A stretch of DNA of 64,000 bases, from contig NZ_CP159307.1 of assembly GCF_040448695.1 (NCBI RefSeq), positions 1,364,001 to 1,428,000 of the forward strand, read 5' to 3'. The notes beneath the pieces were generated by a model. It saw nothing but the letters and a program-made list of their open reading frames with translations, searched no databases and was not told the DNA's origin. Shown here in pieces: positions 44,698 through 52,446 of the stretch (position 1 is its first letter; the number at the start of each line of letters is the position of its first letter). This stretch comes from Dehalogenimonas sp. 4OHTPN (GTDB lineage: Bacteria; Chloroflexota; Dehalococcoidia; Dehalococcoidales; Dehalococcoidaceae). The position numbers and the translations under genes are program-made.

Positions 44698-45353
44698 AGT
44701 ATGGCTTTCGGATATGGCAGGATCGGGACTTTCAGACGACTACGCCAGGTTGGGTCAAGAAAGCATATATAGCGGTGCTTGGGAGTTTGCTTGATTTGTG
44801 TCGCCGGCAGACCGGCACTTCTTAGGTAGTTAATCGAATGAGTGCCCATGATCTGGGCTACGGAGCGTGAATGACGCTGCCGTCCATCACCCAGATCATA
44901 TAACGGCGTGGCTGATGATAGGCCGGTGTAAAGCCAACCGGATGCCTGGTATATGGTTCCAAGGTGCCCACGAGCCGGGTCAGCGTAACTGACCAGAAAC
45001 TTTAGCGAAGTACATCGCCTCAACTCTTTAATCATTTTGGCCAAAACCCATGACTCTGAGTTCCTTGGCAAAGAGTCAGATAGCCACATCCGGGTTAAGG
45101 TCAGACTGTCCTTTAGTTGGGAGCCTTCCACCAGACGAAAAACGTTGGTTGGGCCTGCACCCAGGGTGATCGCACCAACCATTCTCTTAAAATACCTGAC
45201 ACCAAGAGCCAGGCTCGTGGCTCCAGGATACGAATGAAGATAATGGGCTTTAACCAGAATATCTCCTGCTACCGATGCCGAAACCGGTATCAGTTCAAGG
45301 TATCGAAACGGAGACACCTGGTTAACGTTTGGATCTAATTCCGCATAATTCAT
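44694..45353 (-). CDS. Mom-like acyltransferase-fold protein
   Basis: A 219-residue protein that resembles the phage Mu Mom family (GNAT-like fold, adenine methylcarbamoylation): HYLHSYPGATSLALGV near residue 37, LTLTRMWLSDSLPRNSES near 86, FLVSYADPARGHLGTIYQASGW near 120, then HSRS and KHRYICFLDP near 193. The match is from memory of motifs, so the chemical activity is uncertain. It heads the island operon. The promoter TATAAT (45362-45367, minus) ends eight bases before the ATG at 45353, another leaderless layout; GTG at 45359 is an alternative. Mom-type proteins protect DNA from restriction, a useful trait for a mobile element. Confidence 0.6.
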   Translation of the reverse strand: MNYAELDPNVNQVSPFRYLELIPVSASVAGDILVKAHYLHSYPGATSLALGVRYFKRMVGAITLGAGPTNVFRLVEGSQLKDSLTLTRMWLSDSLPRNSESWVLAKMIKELRRCTSLKFLVSYADPARGHLGTIYQASGWLYTGLSSATPLYDLGDGRQRHSRSVAQIMGTHSINYLRSAGLPATQIKQTPKHRYICFLDPTWRSRLKVPILPYPKAIL

Positions 45354-45583
45354 ATGCACCCATTATATGGACGACCCCCAAACAACCAATGACTTGTTTG
45401 TATCCACCGTTACCCTGATGACTAATAACTCCGTCCGGCTGAATGTTGAAAGTTTTGAGTAAATTTTTTTTTAAAACTACTTGACAAGTTTTTTAAGGGT
45501 GGGCAAAAAAGGAAGGGGTTTTAATAAGAACCGTGTTCGGTTTAAAGATTGCTAACCGTGACACGGCGAAAATGACACCTGCC

Positions 45584-45605
45584 AATCGTTCTGACCAGAA
45601 CGATT
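45584..45605. repeat. Palindrome copy 1, AATCGTTCT-type
   Basis: AATCGTTCTG and CAGAACGATT form a dyad with a two-base centre. The same half-site recurs as a second dyad 433 bases to the right, which points to one DNA-binding protein acting at both, possibly from the recombinase operon. Confidence 0.7.
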
Positions 45606-45701
45606 ATTTGAACGTGATCTTATTGGGCTGTTTTCAATCGGTGTTGCCACCTTAAAACATAGAAAAAGGGGGTAATAAAACAGCCCGTAACGTTCAAATA
45701 A
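45604..45701. repeat. Interrupted inverted repeat with about 42-base loop
   Basis: TTATTTGAACGT ... GGGCTGTTTT at 45604-45634 is mirrored by AAAACAGCCC ... ACGTTCAAATAA at 45677-45701. The arms share 12 and 10 matching bases with a longer linker in the left arm. It abuts palindrome copy 1. Could be an attachment or origin-like structure or a structured RNA; no clear family. Confidence 0.6.
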
Positions 45702-46016
45702 GGAGACGCTATTTGACGCTGAGCCCCTAATTACGTTTGGAGATGTAACAACAACAAGTGCCGAAGCATATATATATTAAATAATAAGGGCGAGACTCCC
45801 CTAAACCCCTAAGATTTGGCTTTTCAAAGCCTAACGTGTACACCTTGACTGCTTCGATAGAGCCCGAAATAGGAGTGTGGGTGTCTTCCCTTCACGGCGG
45901 TTGTACCATTTGAAGTCCACCACTGGACCCTAGAGGGGCGCATCAACAAGGAACAAGACCAATGGCAATCGTTCAAGGCTAGACGTTTCAAAGAGGCTTC
46001 AATAATACGAACAAAT

Positions 46017-46040
46017 CAATCGTTCTCGGGAGAACGATTG
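46017..46040. repeat. Palindrome copy 2, AATCGTTCT-type
   Basis: CAATCGTTCTC and GAGAACGATTG form an 11-bp dyad with a two-base centre (GG), nearly the same as copy 1. Confidence 0.7.
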
Positions 46041-46312
46041 GTGACTCGCCTCATTTCGCTCGATGAGGATACCTTGCTGAACCGGCCTGGCTTCTCCAAA
46101 AAGATAATGTCTTGCGGCGTACGTTAATGGCCTTTATAATTGCCTAAGCTAAAAGGACTTGTTTTTAATTCAATCAACAATCCTTTAAACTTGCCATAGT
46201 ACTTGCCCAAGTATATTTTTTCAAATCTAATGTAAAAACCACCGGAGATTGGAGATTAACAAAATCTGTTTCGCCGCTGGTGTATGTGTTACTATTGATA
46301 ACGGTGTAAGTT

Positions 46313-47983
46313 ATGCAACAATCATTCAGCCCTGACCACATCGAAGAAAAATACAAGTTTATTTTTTACGAAGCACGTGATGGGATTGTTCTCACTGATT
46401 GCGAAACGGGTAACATCGTCGATTGCAATCCTGAATTCGAGCGCCAAACCGGAAGGTCGCTCAACATTCTGAAAACGATGGGGATTTGGGAACTGCGGCC
46501 TGCCGATAAGGTTAAGGACGCTAAATTAAAATTCGAAGAGATACGGCGTCTCGGCTATGGAGGATCTGACGAACTCGAGTACCAGAGGCCAAATGGGGAA
46601 ATCGTCCCCATCGAATTCATGGCTAAAACGGTAAGCCTAGGAGATGAATGCTATATCCTGAGTATTACTCGCGATATCAGCAAAAGGCGTCAACTCGAGC
46701 ATCAGCTGGCGAATTATCATGAGCATCTTGAAGAATTGGTTCAAACGAGGACTGACCAACTGCGTCGTCAGGCAAAGCTCCTTCTAGATCTAAACGACCA
46801 CCTTCAACAGGAGATTGCTGAGAGAACCAAGGCTGAGGGGGAGTTAGCCAAACTCTATGAAAAATACCAGTTCTTTTTCCATAAGTGTAACGATGGCATG
46901 GGTATCATCGATTGTTCCACCTGGCCTATTAAACCCGGCAAACACATGGAAGTGAATGACATCCTCTGCAAAATGCTCGGATATAGCCGGGAGGAACTTC
47001 TTGAATTGAGCCCAACAGACATTACAGCGCCGGAGTACCTACCCCAGCACCTCGTCAGGGTTGCAACGTTGTCACCAGGGCTGAAGCTACTTTTCGAGTC
47101 ACTGTACATTACCAAAACAGGCGAACGATTTCCCATGGAGGTGACCATCCACCTCTGCGAGTTGGATGGCAAACTCTCCGCTTTGACCGTATACCGCGAT
47201 ATTAGGCAACGCAAAACTATGGAATTGGAACTCGAACATCATTACGAAGAAGAAAAATCCCTCCGCCAAAATCTTGAAGACAGGATCCATCGTAATATCG
47301 AGTTTATTCGGGGCGTTATCCATGAGCTAAAAACGCCCCTCACATACATGATGGGCACCAGCGAGATGCTGGCGCGGGAACTTGCAGACAGCGAAAGGCT
47401 TAGCAGGTTTGCCCAGAATATTTGCCATGGGACCAGAAGGTTAAACAGTAGGATCTCTGAGCTGATCGATCTGGCCAAGGGCGAAGCCGGCATACTACAG
47501 ATCAAAGCCAAATCGGTCAGGCTGCCCCAACTATTGCGAGATATCATCGATTCCCGCTTTTCCGAGGCTGAAGCCAACCACATCGGCCTGAGACTGGAAG
47601 CGATCTCCGTACCGGACATCATCTGGGCTGACGAAGACAGGTTGACTCAGGTTATAGACAACCTCTTGAATAACGCGATCCGGTATACCCTCCCCGGCGG
47701 CATCATCACGCTATCCTGCCGAACCGCCAATAGCGCGGTTGAAATCGAGGTTGCCGACACGGGCTGCGGCATCGGCGAACAAGAACAGGCGAGTATTTTC
47801 GAACCCTATAGTGCCGACAGGCAAAACAAAGACACCCTCGGCGGATTGGGTATAGGACTTCCGCTGGCTAAAATGCTGGTAGAGCTCCATGGCGGGAAGA
47901 TTTCCTTGCGCAGTGAGATTGGGAAAGGCACGAGGGTATTTTTCGCCATGCCGTTAGATAAACCGAGACCAGGTGAACCATGA
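46313..47983 (+). CDS. PAS sensor histidine kinase next to rdhA1
   Basis: A 556-residue soluble kinase: two PAS domains (about 12-130 and 180-300) separated by a coiled coil, phosphoacceptor His near 337 (VIHELKTPLTYM), and an ATPase domain with DNLLNNAIRYT, DTGCGIG and GGLGIGLPLAKM. No membrane helices. The gene overlaps its response regulator by four bases and rdhA1 follows, the usual arrangement of dehalogenase-linked two-component systems in Dehalococcoidia. It may sense a halogenated substrate or its effect in the cytoplasm; the ligand is unknown. Confidence 0.9.
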   Translation: MQQSFSPDHIEEKYKFIFYEARDGIVLTDCETGNIVDCNPEFERQTGRSLNILKTMGIWELRPADKVKDAKLKFEEIRRLGYGGSDELEYQRPNGEIVPIEFMAKTVSLGDECYILSITRDISKRRQLEHQLANYHEHLEELVQTRTDQLRRQAKLLLDLNDHLQQEIAERTKAEGELAKLYEKYQFFFHKCNDGMGIIDCSTWPIKPGKHMEVNDILCKMLGYSREELLELSPTDITAPEYLPQHLVRVATLSPGLKLLFESLYITKTGERFPMEVTIHLCELDGKLSALTVYRDIRQRKTMELELEHHYEEEKSLRQNLEDRIHRNIEFIRGVIHELKTPLTYMMGTSEMLARELADSERLSRFAQNICHGTRRLNSRISELIDLAKGEAGILQIKAKSVRLPQLLRDIIDSRFSEAEANHIGLRLEAISVPDIIWADEDRLTQVIDNLLNNAIRYTLPGGIITLSCRTANSAVEIEVADTGCGIGEQEQASIFEPYSADRQNKDTLGGLGIGLPLAKMLVELHGGKISLRSEIGKGTRVFFAMPLDKPRPGEP

Positions 47984-48657
47984 AAGTCGTACTGATTGAA
48001 GACGATCCCGGAATCATTGAATATATCAGCATGGCTTTCGGCGTGGGTTGGCCGGACAGCAAGATTGTCGCCTGCCAGCGCGGCGAAGGCGGCGTCGAGT
48101 TAGTCGGGAGTGAAAATCCGGATGCGGTCATCCTTGACCTCGGACTGCCCGATATCAGCGGCTTTGAGGCTTTAAAGCGTATCCGAGAGTTTTCGGACGT
48201 GCCAATTCTCATCGTGTCGGTCCGCGACAACGAGCAGGATATCGTTAAGGGAATCGAACTCGGCGCCGATGAATACGTGGTCAAACCTTTTGGGCAGCTT
48301 GAACTCATGGCTAGGGTCAAGGCTTTAATTCGGCGCCATTCACCCAAGCTTACCGCCAAGATCACGAGAGGCCCGCTGGCTTTCGATCCGCTGTCGGGTG
48401 AATTGACTATAAAACAAAAAAAGATACGTCTCACCAGGACCGAAGGCATCATTATGACAGCCTTGATGAAAAACACAGCCGCATTAGTAACCCATTCCGA
48501 ACTGGCTGAGTCAATTTGGGGGGATGACTACGCGACATCGGTTGATACCCTAAGGGTTTACATCAAACGGCTGCGGTCCAAGATCGAAATCGATCCCGAT
48601 ACTCCCGTATTTATCGTGGCTAGACCCGGGCGGGGCTACGTCCTGCAGTTGCCCTGA
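47980..48657 (+). CDS. OmpR-family response regulator next to rdhA1
   Basis: A 225-residue regulator with phosphoacceptor Asp53 (VILDLGLPD), Ser/Thr near 82 (IVSVRDN), Lys near 102 (YVVKPF), and a winged-helix output domain from about 125 (SVDTLRVYIKRLRSKIE recognition region). It shares length and layout with the regulator at 13674-14348. The start overlaps the kinase stop (ATGA). The promoter of rdhA1 downstream has tandem 9-base repeats at 11-base spacing, the pattern expected for this regulator family. Confidence 0.92.
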   Translation: MKVVLIEDDPGIIEYISMAFGVGWPDSKIVACQRGEGGVELVGSENPDAVILDLGLPDISGFEALKRIREFSDVPILIVSVRDNEQDIVKGIELGADEYVVKPFGQLELMARVKALIRRHSPKLTAKITRGPLAFDPLSGELTIKQKKIRLTRTEGIIMTALMKNTAALVTHSELAESIWGDDYATSVDTLRVYIKRLRSKIEIDPDTPVFIVARPGRGYVLQLP

Positions 48658-48691
48658 TTCACTTTCAATAGTGACATTTCTGTCCAAACCG

Positions 48692-48767
48692 CTGTTACCA
48701 ACCTGTAACGGCGGACTTTCTTTTATAACGCCATTGTAATCGTGCCTTTGTTATTCTTCTGTAACCG
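48692..48767 (+). promoter_or_regulatory. Tandem direct repeats upstream of rdhA1, likely regulator sites
   Basis: Five copies of a YTGTWAYNN-like box: CTGTTACCA (48692), CTGTAACGG (48703), TTGTAATCG (48734), TTGTTATTC (48748), CTGTAACCG (48759). The first two and the last two are 11 bases apart, one helical turn, as for dimers of OmpR-type regulators. A TATAAC at 48725 may be the -10 box. Confidence 0.6.
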
Positions 48768-48784
48768 AAATATGGAGGCGAAAT

Positions 48785-50296
48785 ATGTCATTTTTCCATT
48801 CAACGGTCTCTAGGCGGGATTTCATGAAAAATTTAGGAATCGCGGGGGCGGGGATCGGAGCCGCAGCCGCGGCAGCGCCAGCTTTCACAGACATGGCAGA
48901 CGTCATCTCAAAGGCGCAAAGTATCCACCCCAAGAACCCGTGGTATGTTAAGGAGAGGGAGTATCTTAACCCGACCACTGAGATCGACTGGAATAAAATG
49001 GAGCGGTTCGAAGGGGGTCCGTATGACCCGGTCAAGTGCCTGTCTACCGCTGATTATCAAAAGATCATGGCAGAAATGGGAGCCAATCGGAAAAATTTTA
49101 TCCTAAACAACGCCCCAGGAAAAACACTTAGGGACTTTGCTCTCAACATGAGCGCAGCAGCTTACCCTAATGCTGTGATTTGGGGGCCTTATGTTAAACA
49201 CGCTCGGGTCAAAGGTTACTTCCTCGGCGAGCAGGGCTCTGTATTCACGCCCCAGATGTTGGGTGTGCCCCGATGGGAAGGCACCCCAGAAGACAACGCC
49301 CGGATGATGCGTTCGGTGTTCCAGCATTTCGGCGCCGCTGAAGTCTCTTTTGGTGAGATTATCGAGGGTAAGACCAAGAAGCTGATCAACCTGAGCACCA
49401 CCGACTGGGGACCCAACATGCGAATCATGTTCGAGGACGTGGACAAGGCTTACGTCGTCGATGACGGTAAAGATCTGGCTACCGGCAAGATGGTCATCCC
49501 GAACCGATGCAAGTCGGTGATAGTCTTCAAGATTCGCCAGTCCCAGGAAATGACCAAGAAAGGCAACAGCTACATCGCCCGTTCAGGCAGCAATAAGGCG
49601 TATGACCAATTGGCTATCACCAACTACCGGGTGAAAGCTTTCCTCAATGGTATCGGTTACGAGGCCATGAGCGGCGGCACCTTCGGCATCACCTGCGCCC
49701 GCCCCGGCTGGGGCGCTTTATTCGGCATGGGTGAACTAGCCCGTTCGATGCAGATGATTGCACCAACCGAAGGCCCGGTGATGCGCGCCACCGCGATAAT
49801 GGTTACCGATTTGCCGCTGCCGGTAACTAATCCCATCGATGCCGGCACTAACAAGTTTTGCCATTCATGCTTCAAATGCGCTGACATCTGCCCGTCCGGA
49901 GCCATATATAAAGAGCCAAACCCGGATTTTATCCAATGTCCGACGAACCACTCTGGTGGCGTGCCCGGCTACGTTGCTGAGAAACTCAAACCAGAAACAT
50001 TTAACAATAGCCCGGGATACAAACGCTGGCCGCTGAACCACTTTGCCTGTCGGTCCTATTGGACAGTAAACAGCGCCAGTGACAACTGGTGCATCGGCGC
50101 CTGTGTGTTCAACAAGATGGATGAAGCCACTATCCATCCGCTGATCAAGATGACAGTCGGCGCGAGTCCCGTGTTCAACGGTTTCTTCACCAACATGGAT
50201 ATCGCCTTTGGCTACGACCACCAGCCGGAAGACAAGTGGGAAGACTGGTGGAACGAGGAGCACAAAGTCGTCCCGATGCCTTTCACCAACTATTAG
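48785..50296 (+). CDS. rdhA: Reductive dehalogenase catalytic subunit (rdhA1)
   Basis: Corrinoid and iron-sulfur enzyme that removes halogens as terminal reductase. The 503-residue precursor has a Tat motif at residues 9-15 (SRRDFMK), a hydrophobic Ala/Gly stretch, and the C-terminal ferredoxin-like region. The first cluster motif is complete (CHSCFKCADICP from residue 359). The second reads Cys422, then Asp433 where a Cys is expected, then Cys436 and Cys440, so one ligand is replaced. GGAGG lies six bases before the ATG. No rdhB follows, so how it attaches to the membrane is not shown. Substrate cannot be told from sequence. Confidence 0.95.
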   Translation: MSFFHSTVSRRDFMKNLGIAGAGIGAAAAAAPAFTDMADVISKAQSIHPKNPWYVKEREYLNPTTEIDWNKMERFEGGPYDPVKCLSTADYQKIMAEMGANRKNFILNNAPGKTLRDFALNMSAAAYPNAVIWGPYVKHARVKGYFLGEQGSVFTPQMLGVPRWEGTPEDNARMMRSVFQHFGAAEVSFGEIIEGKTKKLINLSTTDWGPNMRIMFEDVDKAYVVDDGKDLATGKMVIPNRCKSVIVFKIRQSQEMTKKGNSYIARSGSNKAYDQLAITNYRVKAFLNGIGYEAMSGGTFGITCARPGWGALFGMGELARSMQMIAPTEGPVMRATAIMVTDLPLPVTNPIDAGTNKFCHSCFKCADICPSGAIYKEPNPDFIQCPTNHSGGVPGYVAEKLKPETFNNSPGYKRWPLNHFACRSYWTVNSASDNWCIGACVFNKMDEATIHPLIKMTVGASPVFNGFFTNMDIAFGYDHQPEDKWEDWWNEEHKVVPMPFTNY

Positions 50297-50372
50297 ACAT
50301 TTGGGACGAGTTGGGATGAGATAAAGGCTGTGGAATCCTGAGTAACCAAGTACGTTAACATTCTAAGGAAAA

Positions 50373-50483
50373 CCTGAAACAACCCGGAGTCCTGGTAAAC
50401 GGAATGGAAAGTCGGTGTAAATCCGGCGCATACCGCCTACTGTGTGTGGGTGACCACGAGCCAGCGAAGCGCAGTTTTCAGGG
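50373..50483 (+). ncRNA. Cobalamin riboswitch between rdhA1 and rdhA2
   Basis: The aptamer core is clear: GAAAGTCGGTGTAAATCCGG, GCGCATACCGCCTACTGTG, CCACGAGCCAGCGAAGCGC, closed by a P1 helix (CCTGAAAC at 50373 with GTTTTCAGG at 50474). The core is almost the same as the second copy at 55021. Cobalamin riboswitches bind AdoCbl or MeCbl and usually switch genes off. The next gene on this strand is rdhA2, about 400 bases away and behind a terminator, so its target is unclear. Confidence 0.88.
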
Positions 50484-50583
50484 TAATGCCTCCTTCTGGT
50501 GGTAACTGAAGGTAGGAATGTAGTTAAAATTGTTAGCCCCCTGCCTACCAGCCCCTCGGTCTCATTTTCTCTAAGCCAAACAC

Positions 50584-50641
50584 AGATATCACTGATTGTT
50601 TCAGGAAAAGTTCGACTCTCCGATGAGGACGAACCTGAAAC
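50584..50641 (+). ncRNA. Hairpin element, copy 1
   Basis: AGATATC, then GTTTCAGG (50598-50605) paired with CCTGAAAC (50634-50641), with an inner GTTCG/CGAAC helix and a CTC/GAG pair near the tip. A similar element lies at 61879-61934. The outer strand can also pair with the P1 strand of the cobalamin aptamer upstream, so it may be its expression platform. Family unknown. Confidence 0.5.
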
Positions 50642-50650
50642 GACTCTCTA

Positions 50651-50683
50651 GTACCTGTGGGGCTTCACCAGCCCCACAGGTAC
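50651..50683 (+). terminator. Terminator after the riboswitch and hairpin element
   Basis: A 14-bp stem (GTACCTGTGGGGCT with its complement) and a five-base loop, followed by TTTTT. It would stop transcripts from rdhA1 or the riboswitch before rdhA2. Confidence 0.92.
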
Positions 50684-50759
50684 TTTTTCAATGGGCTGTT
50701 CTTCGGCAAAAATACGCATAAAGTCCAATGGTGACTAGTTCTTTTGGACGATGACATTT

Positions 50760-50777
50760 TGTTATATTAGAGTAACA
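50760..50777. promoter_or_regulatory. Dyad in the rdhA2 promoter region
   Basis: TGTTA and TAACA with an eight-base centre, within an AT-rich stretch about 110 bases upstream of rdhA2. ATATTAG occurs twice across it. Possible operator; the regulator is unknown. Confidence 0.35.
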
Positions 50778-50884
50778 TATTAGCTATAGTTTCGGTATTT
50801 GTCTGCTTATTTCCAATTATAAGAAATTTTACACAAGACAATAATAAAAGGGTTAACAAAGAAAATAAATAGGAGGAGCATCAA

Positions 50885-52339
50885 TTGTTCAAAGCACATT
50901 CTACACTAAGCAGACGTGAGTTCATGCGTGCGATTGGAATCGCTGGATCGGGGCTTGGGGCAGCATCTTTGGTCCAGCCAAAGTTCAACGATGTTGACGA
51001 GTTGTTGTCAGCTTCTTCAAACCTAAAATATGACCATCCATGGTACGCGAAAGAGGTTGACGAACCTACAGTCGAAGTCGATTGGAATACAATGCAACGA
51101 TTCCCAAAAGCTAAATATAATAATTTCGCCCAGCATTTAACAACAGATGAAGTGAAGGCAATCCAAGCTAAAACCAAAGCAGACACTGTCAAGCAAATGA
51201 CGGACAGTTCAAAATCAGGATGGTATCTTAGAGACAATGCTATCAAGATGGGGGGTTGGGCTGGTGTCCGCTATCGTATGACTCTAACAACTGCAATAAA
51301 AGATTGGGTGGAAGGATGGAGTATCATCCCGACACCTGCTGTACTGGGAGTTCCAAAATGGCAAGGCTCTCCCGAAGAGGCTTCTTTGTTGGTTACCCAG
51401 GCTTTAAGGCTTTTTGGTGCTTCAAGTGTTGGATTCGCTGAAATTCTTCCTTCAACTACCCAAAAAATGGTTTGGGGGCAAATGCCTCAAAATCCATTTC
51501 CAACACTATCCTTTGAAGGGGATGCCCCTAAACCCGTTTTCGATACTGCAGCAAACAAAGTGGTCATCCCAAACACATCTAGATACGCCATCGTGCACAC
51601 CATTCGGCAATCGTTAGATGCATCGGCAAGACCTGGATATCTATCAGATGGTGCAGCCGGGCAAGCATACGATAACTGTGATATTGCGCAGTGGCGTCTC
51701 CAATCTTTCCTCCGAGTCATGGGATATTCCTCGATTACCCAGAATATTCAAGGTAATGGCGCTATCGTCGGCTGGGGAGTCATGTCCGGTTTGGGTGAGC
51801 AAGGGCGCTTGCAACACCTAGTTACTCCGCGATGGGGACCAATGATCCGCCAGTCAACGATGAACATCGTGGATATTCCGGTCGCTCCAACAAAACCAGT
51901 TGATTTCGGGGCAAGGCGTTTTTGTTACACATGCAAAAAGTGTTCTGATCTTTGCCCTTCCGGAGCGATTCCAAAAGAAACTGAGCCGTCTTGGGATATT
52001 ACCTCAAAATATGACCTCGTGAAACCCGAACTTTTTAACAACCCTGGTATAAAGACTTGGTATTTCAATCACTTCAAATGCAACACTACCTGGCAAGAAA
52101 CTGACACCTATTGCGGTATTTGCCAAGCTACTTGCGTCTTCAGCAAAGACGATGCTGCTTCGGTTCATGAAATTGTCAAAGCAACGCTGGCATCAACCAA
52201 GATCTTGAATTCATTCTTTATCGATATGGATAATATGTTTGGTTACGGATTGACGCCGGAAGACCAAATCGAAGAATGGTGGCAGAAGCCGATCCCTGTG
52301 AATGGAATCCACTACGAGAACGATGTGTTCTATAAGTAA
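50885..52339 (+). CDS. rdhA: Reductive dehalogenase catalytic subunit (rdhA2)
   Basis: A 484-residue RdhA. The Tat motif SRREFMR is at residues 9-15. Both ferredoxin motifs are complete: CYTCKKCSDLCP, then Cys followed ten residues later by CGICQATC. The C-terminal part (ILNSFFIDMDNMFGYG) is typical of the family. Start is TTG with AGGAGGAG upstream. Codon use looks richer in A/T at third positions than in neighbouring core genes, a hint of separate ancestry. No rdhB follows. A terminator closes the gene. Substrate unknown. Confidence 0.94.
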   Translation: MFKAHSTLSRREFMRAIGIAGSGLGAASLVQPKFNDVDELLSASSNLKYDHPWYAKEVDEPTVEVDWNTMQRFPKAKYNNFAQHLTTDEVKAIQAKTKADTVKQMTDSSKSGWYLRDNAIKMGGWAGVRYRMTLTTAIKDWVEGWSIIPTPAVLGVPKWQGSPEEASLLVTQALRLFGASSVGFAEILPSTTQKMVWGQMPQNPFPTLSFEGDAPKPVFDTAANKVVIPNTSRYAIVHTIRQSLDASARPGYLSDGAAGQAYDNCDIAQWRLQSFLRVMGYSSITQNIQGNGAIVGWGVMSGLGEQGRLQHLVTPRWGPMIRQSTMNIVDIPVAPTKPVDFGARRFCYTCKKCSDLCPSGAIPKETEPSWDITSKYDLVKPELFNNPGIKTWYFNHFKCNTTWQETDTYCGICQATCVFSKDDAASVHEIVKATLASTKILNSFFIDMDNMFGYGLTPEDQIEEWWQKPIPVNGIHYENDVFYK

Positions 52340-52398
52340 AAAGAACGCGCAGGGATAACATCAATGATCCCAACCAATAAAACTCAATACTGTTGTAA

Positions 52399-52433
52399 AA
52401 AAGACGAGGGGCTTCATCAGCCCCTCGTCTTTT
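52399..52433 (+). terminator. Terminator after rdhA2, also facing rdhB
   Basis: AAAAGACGAGGGGCT pairs with AGCCCCTCGTCTTTT around a five-base loop; A-run and T-run make it bidirectional between rdhA2 and the converging rdhB. Its core (GAGGGGCTT..TCAGCCCCTC) recurs near 61833. Confidence 0.92.
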
Positions 52434-52446
52434 TCAGCGGTCTTGG

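Larger units (their letters stand above)
45360..46312. other. Gene-free stretch of about 950 bases with symmetric repeats
   Basis: I find no convincing coding frame on either strand. The DNA holds two matching palindromes (45584-45605 and 46017-46040), a larger inverted repeat (45604-45701), homopolymer-rich DNA near 45460-45530, and the start region of the next two-component operon. It separates the recombinase operon from the dehalogenase cargo. Confidence 0.7.

Noticed and set aside
43240-45353. Reading the ParB-like gene as part of a plasmid partition system
   Set aside because: There is no ParA ATPase or clustered parS-like repeat nearby, and the gene is embedded in a recombinase operon.
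50615-50641. Hammerhead-ribozyme-like string (CGATGAGG...CGAAC...GAAAC) in hairpin element copy 1
   Set aside because: The CUGANGA core is not intact, there is no room for stem II, and copy 2 does not keep the core residues.
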